From JADLHS01 sp036274115 (GTDB lineage: Bacteria > Verrucomicrobiota > Verrucomicrobiia > Limisphaerales > JADLHS01): a DNA stretch of 64,000 nucleotides. The first letter of the stretch is position 1. Each line of letters begins with the position of its first letter. Positions 57,166 to 64,000 of this stretch are shown here, in pieces. The translations under genes were made by a program, and so were the position numbers. The stretch is taken from positions 52,697 through 116,696 of the forward strand of contig DASUGI010000100.1 of assembly GCA_036274115.1 (NCBI GenBank), given 5' to 3'. The notes beneath the pieces are model-generated. The model was not told where the DNA came from and did not search any database. It saw only the letters and a list, made by a program, of their open reading frames with translations.

Positions 57166-58112
57166 ACCCCGGCGCTGTTATCATGGAACGAACGACACCG
57201 GATCGCGATTCGCTGGCAAACGAACTGGCGAAGTGCGTCTCGTCAGCCGCCGTCGTCCGGCGCAATGAACCGCTGGCCCGGCGCACCACCCTGCGGGTGG
57301 GCGGTTCGGCGGCAATTTATTTTGAGCCCGCATCGGAAGCGGATCTGGCGCAAGGACTCAAATTCTGCGCCGCCCACGACGTTAAGTTTTTTCTGCTGGG
57401 CCGCGGCTCCAACCTGCTGGTGCGCGATGGCGGGATTCGTGGACTGGTCATTTGCCTGTCCCATCCCGTGTTCAGCGGCGTTGCGATCGTTAACGAACGG
57501 CTGCACTGCGGGGCGGGCGCAAAGCTGAAGCAAGTGGCCGTCGAGGCGAAACGGGCCGGGTTGACTGGCGTCGAGTTCCTCGAAGGAATTCCCGGCAGTG
57601 TCGGCGGCGCGCTCCGCATGAACGCGGGAGCCATGGGCGGGGCAACCTTCGACGCCGTTGAATCCATTCGCGTCATGGATCACGGAGGCAATGCGCGTGA
57701 TCTGAAGGTGGGTGAAGTGGAAGTGGAATACCGCTGCTGCCCTTTGTTGAAGGATCACATCGCGCTGGGCGCGGTGTTCCGGTGCCGTCGCGCGACCCGT
57801 GATGCAGTGGAGCAGCGGATGAATGCGTTCAGCGCCAAACGCTGGACCTCGCAACCCGCGGCGCCGAGCGCGGGATGTTGCTTCAAAAACCCCGTGACCG
57901 TTCCCGCGGGCAAGTTGATTGATGAACTTGGCTTGAAAGGATTGCGCGTGGGCGGGGCGATGGTTTCGCTCGAACATGGAAACTTTATTGTCAACGACGG
58001 AACGGCAACAGCGCGCGACGTTTTGACGTTGCTTGAACAAATCCGAGCGCGAGCCAAAGCAGAGCGCGGGATCGAACTGCAAACCGAAGTGGAAATTGTC
58101 GGCGAGGATTAA
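57162..58112 (+). CDS. murB: UDP-N-acetylenolpyruvoylglucosamine reductase
   Basis: 316 residues. Reduces UDP-GlcNAc-enolpyruvate to UDP-MurNAc with FAD and NADPH. FAD motifs are RTTLRVGGSAAIYFEP, LLGRGSNLLVRDGG and EFLEGIPGSVGGALRMNAGAMGG. The catalytic serine position (SAGS-x-F in most) is Cys239 in PSAGCCFKNP. The C-terminal landmarks LIDELGLKGLRVGGAMVSLEHGNFIVN are intact. The normally neighbouring murC is missing. The start overlaps the murG stop. Confidence 0.94.
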   Translation: MNPGAVIMERTTPDRDSLANELAKCVSSAAVVRRNEPLARRTTLRVGGSAAIYFEPASEADLAQGLKFCAAHDVKFFLLGRGSNLLVRDGGIRGLVICLSHPVFSGVAIVNERLHCGAGAKLKQVAVEAKRAGLTGVEFLEGIPGSVGGALRMNAGAMGGATFDAVESIRVMDHGGNARDLKVGEVEVEYRCCPLLKDHIALGAVFRCRRATRDAVEQRMNAFSAKRWTSQPAAPSAGCCFKNPVTVPAGKLIDELGLKGLRVGGAMVSLEHGNFIVNDGTATARDVLTLLEQIRARAKAERGIELQTEVEIVGED

Positions 58113-58118
58113 AGGGTC

Positions 58119-59021
58119 ATGACGCCGAAACTGAAAATCACGGTCATGCTGGGCGGGCCGAGTGCGGAGCGCGAAGTCTCGTTGCGCTCCGGGGTGTCGG
58201 TCGCGGCGGCGCTGCGTTCGCTGGGCCATGATGTTTCCGAAATGGACCCCAAAGAGCCCGGGTGGCGGTTGGCGCCGGGAACGGAAGTTGTCTTTCTCGC
58301 TTTGCACGGCACGTATGGTGAGGACGGTACCGTGCAGGCGGAGTTGGAAAAACTGCGCGTGCCGTACACCGGCTGCGATTCCGCGGCGAGCCGGATTGGG
58401 TTTGACAAGGCGCTGACGAAGCAACGTTGCGCGGCGGCGGGAGTTTCCACGGCGCGGTCGCTGGTGCTGGAATCCGCCAAAACGCCGTGGCCGATGGGTT
58501 GGAATCCGCCGGTGGTGCTCAAGCCGGTGCGCCAGGGTTCGAGCGTCGGGCTGCAATTTGTGGAGCGGGTGGAGCAATGGCCCGGAGCGTTGGCGGAGTC
58601 GCTGCGTCACGACACGGAAGTTTTGATGGAAGAGAAAATTGTCGGCCGCGAATGCACCGTGGGTATTCTGGGCGACCGTGCCTTGCCCATTGTGGAAGTG
58701 CGCCCACGGTCGGGCGTGTATGACTATCGCACGAAATACAGCGTGGGTGCCACGGAGTATTTTTGTCCCGCACCATTGGATGAGACGACAACGCGCCGGG
58801 TGCAGGAAGTGGCGCTGGGCGCTTTCCGCGCGATTGGCGGACGGGATTATGCGCGCGTGGACGTCATGGTGCGTGCCAATGGTGAGCCGGTGGTCCTGGA
58901 GGTAAACACGCTGCCCGGCATGACGGAAACCAGTTTGTTGCCCAAGGCGGCCGCGGCGGCCGGGATAGGCTATCCGGAATTATGTCAGCGCATGGTGGAC
59001 CTGGCATTGAGGCGAAAATAA
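58119..59021 (+). CDS. ddl: D-alanine-D-alanine ligase
   Basis: 300 residues, ATP-grasp. Motifs are LGGPSAEREVSLRSG, HGTYGEDGTVQAELEKLRVPYTG, VVLKPVRQGSSVGLQFVE (ATP site), EEKIVGRECTVGIL and VVLEVNTLPGMTETSLLPKAAAAAG (metal and substrate). Makes the D-Ala-D-Ala dipeptide used by MurF. Its stop is directly followed by the ftsQ ATG. A 6-nt gap separates it from murB. Confidence 0.96.
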   Translation: MTPKLKITVMLGGPSAEREVSLRSGVSVAAALRSLGHDVSEMDPKEPGWRLAPGTEVVFLALHGTYGEDGTVQAELEKLRVPYTGCDSAASRIGFDKALTKQRCAAAGVSTARSLVLESAKTPWPMGWNPPVVLKPVRQGSSVGLQFVERVEQWPGALAESLRHDTEVLMEEKIVGRECTVGILGDRALPIVEVRPRSGVYDYRTKYSVGATEYFCPAPLDETTTRRVQEVALGAFRAIGGRDYARVDVMVRANGEPVVLEVNTLPGMTETSLLPKAAAAAGIGYPELCQRMVDLALRRK

Positions 59022-59975
59022 ATGTTTGAGCGAAAGCAAAAAAATCGTCGGCTGAATCGCATTCATGTGTTGGACGTGAAGTTGCGTTCCGACCAGGTAC
59101 GCAAGTCGCGGATGCGCCTCGCGGTGTTGGCCTTTGGCGTTCTGTTTGGAACGTTATTCGGCGCCTACGTGCTTTGGCGGACGGGCGGCTGGGCCTTGAA
59201 CAAGCTCGTCTATGAAAACCAGGCTTTTGCTATCAAACAGGTCGAGGTGCAGAACACCGGCCTGATCACCCCCGACCAGTTGCGGCGCTGGGCCAATGTA
59301 AAAATCGGCGAGAATTTGCTCGCCCTGGATCTGGCGCGCGTCAAGCGCGACCTGGAAATGGTGCCGGCCGTCGGCACGGTTTCCATTGAGCGAATCCTTC
59401 CCGGGACCTTGCGCATCCGCGTGACCGAACGGGAAGCCATCGCCCAGGTCACTCCGCTACGGACGGGCACGAACGGCGTCATGGAGCATGTGGTTTATCA
59501 CGTCGATGCGGATGGCTTTGTGATGGTGCCGGTCGATCCCAGACAGCGGGTCGTTCCCTTCGTGCAGACGGATGATGCCTTGCCCATTCTCAGTTGCCTC
59601 AATCAAAACGAGCTGGTGCCGGGTCGCCAGATCCGGACCCCGCAAACCACCGCGGCGTTGAATTTGATTTCACTGTTCGCCCTTTCCCCCATGGCGGGCC
59701 TGGTGGATCTGCGCCGCATCGACGCGACTTCGCCTGATGTGCTCGTGGTGCACACCGGACAGGGCAGCGAGATAACCTTTGGGCTTAATGATCTGGAGCA
59801 TCAATTGCGGCGCTGGCGCGAAATTCACGATTTGGGAATGCGGCTGAAACGGAACGTGGCATCGATCGATCTGGCCGTTTCCAACAACGTCCCCATCCGC
59901 TGGCTCGAAGCCACGTTTTCCCCGGCGCCAGCCAAGCCACCGAAAACCACCCGCACCAGGAAACGCAATGTTTGA
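59022..59975 (+). CDS. ftsQ: FtsQ-like division protein with POTRA domain
   Basis: 317 residues. Basic cytoplasmic N-terminus, one membrane helix (about residues 27-50, LAVLAFGVLFGTLFGAYVLW), then a POTRA-type segment (FAIKQVEVQNTGLITPDQLRRWANVKIGENLLALDL and VGTVSIERILPGTLRIRVTEREAIAQV), and the FtsQ beta domain. FtsQ links FtsL to the divisome. The C-terminal tail is basic (PPKTTRTRKRN). It overlaps ftsA by 8 nt. Confidence 0.9.
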   Translation: MFERKQKNRRLNRIHVLDVKLRSDQVRKSRMRLAVLAFGVLFGTLFGAYVLWRTGGWALNKLVYENQAFAIKQVEVQNTGLITPDQLRRWANVKIGENLLALDLARVKRDLEMVPAVGTVSIERILPGTLRIRVTEREAIAQVTPLRTGTNGVMEHVVYHVDADGFVMVPVDPRQRVVPFVQTDDALPILSCLNQNELVPGRQIRTPQTTAALNLISLFALSPMAGLVDLRRIDATSPDVLVVHTGQGSEITFGLNDLEHQLRRWREIHDLGMRLKRNVASIDLAVSNNVPIRWLEATFSPAPAKPPKTTRTRKRNV

Positions 59976-61185
59976 TTCCGCTTCCATCATTGTCGGCCTC
60001 GAAATCGGCACGTCGAAAGTTTGCGCCGTGGTTGGCGAAATGAATGACGAAGGCTCGCTCAACATTGTCGGTCTGGGTCAGGCGCGCTCCCGCGGCGTGC
60101 GCAAAGGCGAAATTGTTGACGCCCGGGTGATCGAGGAGGACGTGCGTCACGCCATCGTTGAGGCCGAGCAGATGGCCGATGTGGAAATCCGCAGTGTGTA
60201 TCTCGGCGTCACCGGTGGCCACATTCGCGGTTTCAATAATCGTGGCGTGCACCCGGTGGTCTCGGCGGATCGTGAGATTTCCGAAGAAGACGTGCAGGAC
60301 GTGGTGAAGAACGCCAAAGCGATCAATTTGCCGGCGGACAACAGCGTGCTCCACGCCATCCGACAACACTTCCTCGTGGATGGTCACGTTGGAGTGACCG
60401 ATCCGGTGGGGATGCTGGGGGCGCGGCTGGAAGTGGACGTGCACGTGGTGCACGGTCACTTGAATCGTTTGCAGAACGCCATTCGCGCGGTGCGGGGGAT
60501 TCAGTTGGAGGTGGACGAGGTGGTGTTCAATGGCCTGGCGTCGTCGCTCGCGGTGCTTTCGCCCGCGCAAAAGGAACTGGGCGCGCTGGTCATTGACATC
60601 GGGGGCGGCACGACCGATTACGTCGTGTATTCCGGTGGGGTCATCAAGCACACCGGCGTGCTGGCGGTGGGTGGCGATCATGTTTCCAACGACCTTGCCT
60701 TTGGGTTGAAAGTCCCGCTCGGTCGCGCCGAGCAACTCAAAATCGAGAACGGATCGGCGGTCGTGGAAGATGCCGTCAAAGGCCGCACGCTAAAAGTGAC
60801 GAGCGAACTCGGCTTGCCGCTCAATGCGGTGAATGTCGAGCACCTGCATCGCATCATGTCGCTGCGCCTGGAGGAAATCTTTCAGTTGATCGCGCAGGAT
60901 TTGGAACAGGCCGGGCTCCTGGGATATCTTCGCGCCGGGGCCTTTCTCTGCGGAGGCTGTGCGCGCATTCCTGGCGTAATTCAACTCGCGTCGCAGGTGC
61001 TTGACTTGCCGGTGACGATCGGGAAAACCACTTCAGTGAATGGTCTTAAATCCACGCTGGATCAACCTGAATTCGCTACACCGATTGGCCTCGTGAAATT
61101 CGGTTCGTTTAAGTGCAAACGCGATGCGCGGCCCTCACTGGCGCAAAACCTCAAGAGCGTCTTCAGCAAACTGCTGCCGCGATAG
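59968..61185 (+). CDS. ftsA: Cell-division actin-like protein FtsA
   Basis: 405 residues. It tethers FtsZ to the membrane. Actin-fold blocks are IIVGLEIGTSKVCAVVGEM (phosphate 1), LGALVIDIGGGTTDYVVYSGG (phosphate 2), and the adenosine block GAFLCGGCARIPGVIQLA. The SHS2 region (VRKGEIVDARVIEEDVRHAI ... YLGVTGGHIRGFN) is present. The C-terminal membrane-targeting helix is predicted at SLAQNLKSVFSKLLPR, an amphipathic end. It precedes ftsZ by 12 nt. Confidence 0.95.
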   Translation: MFDSASIIVGLEIGTSKVCAVVGEMNDEGSLNIVGLGQARSRGVRKGEIVDARVIEEDVRHAIVEAEQMADVEIRSVYLGVTGGHIRGFNNRGVHPVVSADREISEEDVQDVVKNAKAINLPADNSVLHAIRQHFLVDGHVGVTDPVGMLGARLEVDVHVVHGHLNRLQNAIRAVRGIQLEVDEVVFNGLASSLAVLSPAQKELGALVIDIGGGTTDYVVYSGGVIKHTGVLAVGGDHVSNDLAFGLKVPLGRAEQLKIENGSAVVEDAVKGRTLKVTSELGLPLNAVNVEHLHRIMSLRLEEIFQLIAQDLEQAGLLGYLRAGAFLCGGCARIPGVIQLASQVLDLPVTIGKTTSVNGLKSTLDQPEFATPIGLVKFGSFKCKRDARPSLAQNLKSVFSKLLPR

Positions 61186-61197
61186 CCGCACGTAACC

Positions 61198-62505
61198 ATG
61201 GGAACTGAAATGACCTCTCCAAATTCAGCGGCCGGCCAAACCAAGCGGCGTGCCGTCACCATCATGGGCGTGGGCACCGCGGGCGTGACCATGGTTGAAT
61301 CCCTCGCCGGGGAAGATTTCCCCGACGCAACATTTGTCGCGATCAACGCCGACGGCTCCGTCCCGACCAGCCGAGCTGAGTTGGTTCGGCTCGAATCCAA
61401 ACTGCTTCGTGGCATGGGCACGGGGGGTGATCCCGAGCGCGGTCGCGAGTTGGCCGAAGAAAACTTCGAAGCATTGAAGAATGCGTGCTCCGGTGCGGAA
61501 GTCGTGATGCTCGTCGCTGGGCTGGGCGGTGGCGCCGGTTCTGGCGCGAGTCCGGTGATTGCGCGAGCCGCGCGCGAGAGCGGGGCATTGGTGCTCGCGT
61601 TTGTTACGCTCCCGTTCAACTGCGAAGGCAACCAGCGCCAGCGCCTGGCGCAGATTGGACTTGATCAACTGTGCAACGTGGCTGATGGCGTCATTTGCCT
61701 GCCGCATCAGAAGGCGGCGAAACTGTTGGAAGAAAACTGCGGCTTCGCGGAGACGTTTGGCGCGTCGGCCAAAGTGTTGATCGAAGGCATGCGCGGGGTC
61801 TGGCGATTGTTGAGGTACCGCGGTTTGATTGAAATTCACTTCGATGAACTTTGCGCAGTTTTACGCGAGCAACAGGGCGAAAGCTATTTCGCTGCGTTGG
61901 AAGCTTCGGGAACGACCCGCGCCCGCGACGTGCTGGAGAAACTTCCGGCGCATCCGTTGTTGGATGGCGGGGCGGCGTTGAAGCAGGCGGAAACGGTGTT
62001 GGTCAGCGTGATGGGCGGGCCGGACCTGTCGATGGCCGAGGTGAATCGCGTGATGGAGGATATCACGTCGCAATGCCCAAACGCCAAAGTGATCATGGGG
62101 GCAGCGGTGGATGAAACGTTTCGCGACCGGCTCGCGGTGACCCTGATCGCGACCCGTCGTCGCAAGCATGACACGTCGAAGGCGACCCAGCCAAAAACCA
62201 CTGAAGCGGAACTGCCCGCGCCGGAGTTCGAATCCGAATTGATTCATCCGAGCAAACCGGAGCGCCCGAGTGCCCGCCTGGTTCCGCCCGCGCCGGCACT
62301 GACGGCGGAACAGCGCGAGCAGCTTCTGGCCAAACAAACCGGGAGGTCCCCTCGCGCTCGCAAGACCGGTCCGCGCATGAAGCAGACGACGTTGCCCTTG
62401 GACATCGTGAATAAAGGCCGCTTCGATAAGAGCGAACCGACGATTCACAAGGGTGAAGACCTCGACCTGCCGACTTACGTGCGACGGGGGATATCGTTGA
62501 ACTGA
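61198..62505 (+). CDS. ftsZ: Highly divergent FtsZ
   Basis: 435 residues. Tubulin-like GTPase of the Z ring. It has IMGVGTAGVTMVESL (canonical GVGGAGNNAV), the tubulin signature as GLGGGAGSGASPV (108-120; canonical GGGTGTG, Thr to Ala), and FNCEGNQRQRLAQIGL. The T7 synergy loop, canonically GLINVDFADV, reads GLIEIHFDEL (209-218): Asn to Glu, the first Asp to His, the second Asp to Glu. The C-terminal FtsA-binding peptide is kept (DLDLPTYVRRG). So polymer and membrane links seem retained but GTP hydrolysis may be altered. Gene order leaves little doubt of identity. Confidence 0.9.
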   Translation: MGTEMTSPNSAAGQTKRRAVTIMGVGTAGVTMVESLAGEDFPDATFVAINADGSVPTSRAELVRLESKLLRGMGTGGDPERGRELAEENFEALKNACSGAEVVMLVAGLGGGAGSGASPVIARAARESGALVLAFVTLPFNCEGNQRQRLAQIGLDQLCNVADGVICLPHQKAAKLLEENCGFAETFGASAKVLIEGMRGVWRLLRYRGLIEIHFDELCAVLREQQGESYFAALEASGTTRARDVLEKLPAHPLLDGGAALKQAETVLVSVMGGPDLSMAEVNRVMEDITSQCPNAKVIMGAAVDETFRDRLAVTLIATRRRKHDTSKATQPKTTEAELPAPEFESELIHPSKPERPSARLVPPAPALTAEQREQLLAKQTGRSPRARKTGPRMKQTTLPLDIVNKGRFDKSEPTIHKGEDLDLPTYVRRGISLN

Positions 62506-62655
62506 TTGGCGGCGGCACTTTTTTGTCCGGAGTTTTCTGCTGAGATTGCTCGCCGGCTCTCCGCAACGCGCGCTCGCTGGGAAACTCGCCACGGTAGCAG
62601 GCATTTAATGGAGAGTTTCTCTGACGCTAATTTATCTGACGCTCGCGCGAAAGCT

Positions 62656-62669
62656 TTGACCTGAGTCAA
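62656..62669. promoter_or_regulatory. FNR/CRP-type palindrome TTGAC-CTGA-GTCAA
   Basis: Perfect 5-bp arms with a 4-bp spacer, the geometry of FNR-family sites (TTGAT-N4-ATCAA). It lies 36 nt upstream of the cytochrome start. No other feature is seen in 62506-62704. Confidence 0.5.
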
Positions 62670-62704
62670 GGAATCGACTTTCGAACCGAGGCAACCTGCG
62701 GGCA

Positions 62705-64000
62705 ATGAACATTCCGCGCCTCACTCTCCCTGCTTGCGCTCTGATTTCATTGGTTCTCTTTCATCCCGCTTCGAGCCGCGCCGCGGGAAACGTTGGCAAG
62801 ACGGTGTACGACCAGCACTGTGCGGCGTGTCACGCGGTGAACGGTGACGGCAATGGGCCGGCATCCGTGTGGTTGTATCCCCGGCCCCGCAACTTCAGCG
62901 CGGGGCAGTTCAAGATCAAATCCACTCCGGGCCAGGCGTTGCCGACGGATGAGGATTTGCTTCAGTCCATCACGCGAGGCTTGCCGGGCAGTTCAATGCC
63001 GAGTTTCGCCTACCTCGCCGAGCAGGAACGACGTGATGTGGTGCAGTATGTCAAACAGCTCACCGCTTACACGGACCAGGCAGGCAAGGTCATCAACCGA
63101 TTCGAAGAAGCCGCTGCCGCGGGATTGCTCGCGAAGCCCGTTGAAGTTCCACCCGAGCCGGCCGCCGGGGTGACGGAGCTGACACTCGGCCGGGAAATAT
63201 ACAAGAAGATGCAGTGCGCCCTCTGCCACGGCGAAACGGGTGCGGGTGATGGGCCGCAAGTTCCCACGCTCAAAGACACCGCGGGGCTGCCGGTGCGCCC
63301 GCGCGATTTCAATACCGGCCTGTTCCGGGGCGGCCCCACCGGGCGCAACCTTTATCTGCGCATCAACAACGGTCTGCCCGGCACGCCGATGATTCCGTAC
63401 GGCGAAGATCAGTTGAAGCCAGACGAACGTTGGGCGCTGGTGCACTACGTTCAATCGCTCCGCCGCACGGACGTTTCCGTCAACGACCTGCTCGCGCCCG
63501 AGCACAACGATATCCACGTCCAGCGCGTAACCAGGCTTCCGACCGATCCAATGGATGCATTCTGGGATATGCGCGATCCCGTGCGAGTGCCCTTGAATCC
63601 GCTCTGGCCCGAGCCAAATCAAATTTATGCCGTGGCGGTTTCCGCGGTGACTGACGGAAAAAAACTCGCCGTGCTGCTGCAATGGCGTGATGAGTTGCCG
63701 CAGAACACTGCCATCCGCGTGCAGGATTTCCAGGACGCGGCCGCGCTCCAATTCTCGCTCTCCGGCAAATACGGTTTCCTCGGCATGGGCGACAAGGACA
63801 ACCCGGTGAACCTTTGGCAATGGAAGGCTGGCTGGCAGGCAGAGGCGGAAGGGCACGGCCCGCCAGACATGGACTCGGTTTACCCGTCCATGCACGTGGA
63901 CGCGTGGACTTTCACCAATTACAACACCGCCGTCAGCGCGGGCAATGTGATTTCACAGCCGCACAAATCGCCCGTCGAGGACGCTAACGCCGCCGGCTTT
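62705..64000 (+). CDS. Secreted two-heme c-type cytochrome with ethylbenzene-dehydrogenase-like domain, cut by window edge
   Basis: 432 codons from ATG 62705, open to the window end. Signal peptide (RLTLPACALISLVLFHPASSRA). Two cytochrome c domains: CAACH (about residue 39-43) and CALCH (about 171-175), each followed by a distal methionine region (GLPGSSMPSF; GLPGTPMIPYG). From about residue 270 a third domain resembles the ethylbenzene dehydrogenase/DMSO-reductase gamma-subunit heme b domain (DPMDAFWDMRDPVRVPLNPLW ... DMDSVYPSMHVDAWTF). Probably a periplasmic electron carrier or sensor subunit in anaerobic or alternative respiration. Missing: C-terminus and any partner genes. Confidence 0.85.
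   Translation, partial: MNIPRLTLPACALISLVLFHPASSRAAGNVGKTVYDQHCAACHAVNGDGNGPASVWLYPRPRNFSAGQFKIKSTPGQALPTDEDLLQSITRGLPGSSMPSFAYLAEQERRDVVQYVKQLTAYTDQAGKVINRFEEAAAAGLLAKPVEVPPEPAAGVTELTLGREIYKKMQCALCHGETGAGDGPQVPTLKDTAGLPVRPRDFNTGLFRGGPTGRNLYLRINNGLPGTPMIPYGEDQLKPDERWALVHYVQSLRRTDVSVNDLLAPEHNDIHVQRVTRLPTDPMDAFWDMRDPVRVPLNPLWPEPNQIYAVAVSAVTDGKKLAVLLQWRDELPQNTAIRVQDFQDAAALQFSLSGKYGFLGMGDKDNPVNLWQWKAGWQAEAEGHGPPDMDSVYPSMHVDAWTFTNYNTAVSAGNVISQPHKSPVEDANAAGF

Overview
The window looks like a high-GC chromosomal segment of a Verrucomicrobiota bacterium, most likely from the Pedosphaera/Limisphaera side. This is inferred from four things: a microcompartment operon of the Planctomycetes-Verrucomicrobia type, a dcw (division and cell wall) cluster ending in a very divergent FtsZ, secreted proteins with FYRV-type C-termini, and abundant word-like intergenic repeats. 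No rRNA, tRNA, CRISPR array, prophage or transposase gene was found.

Layout. Positions 1-3252 hold the start of carA (cut by the window edge), a secreted thioredoxin, a small membrane protein and a family 9 glycosyltransferase. Positions 3268-17989 (minus strand) look like a sugar or polysaccharide response locus: two secreted FAD-dependent oxidoreductases, a NarL-type response regulator, a propeller sensor kinase, a pseudopilin, a 1162-residue surface protein with Ig-like and repeated propeller-like regions, and a Tat-exported Gfo/Idh/MocA oxidoreductase. Two palindromes with NarL-like 7-2-7 geometry lie upstream of two of these genes. Positions 18039-28754 hold a DeoR regulator divergent from a bacterial microcompartment (BMC) operon: PduL, three hexameric shell proteins, an acetate-kinase homologue, three pentameric shell proteins, a CoA-acylating aldehyde dehydrogenase, a class II aldolase and an unassigned aldolase-like protein. 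By analogy with the PVM type, it should cleave fuculose- or rhamnulose-phosphate and process the lactaldehyde. Most gaps in the operon hold degenerate repeat islands. The operon is also interrupted by an opposite-strand HNH gene pair and by a four-helix-bundle (S23-like) gene.

Positions 28853-37774 carry citrate synthase, a receiver-kinase hybrid, a YggT-like membrane protein, sucC and sucD separated by three small genes, an N-acetylmuramoyl-alanine amidase, a corrinoid adenosyltransferase and a second four-helix-bundle gene inside a different repeat island. Positions 38107-42995 hold a DUF1186/SEC-C protein and the most unusual genes of the window: two tandem genes encoding 13 and 10 consecutive Myb/SANT-like helix-turn-helix modules of about 46 residues. 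Positions 43391-45453 hold a RibD-type reductase and queA, both carrying in-frame palindromic insertions.

Positions 45644-62505 are the dcw cluster: mraZ (with promoter and GTGG operator repeats), a hypothetical gene, rsmH, ftsL, ftsI, a SIMPL-domain gene, murF, mraY, a LysM gene, ftsW, murG, murB, ddl, ftsQ, ftsA and ftsZ. murC, murD and murE are absent. Many junctions overlap as ATGA, which suggests translational coupling. A two-heme cytochrome c with an ethylbenzene-dehydrogenase-like domain, preceded by an FNR/CRP-type palindrome, runs off the right edge.
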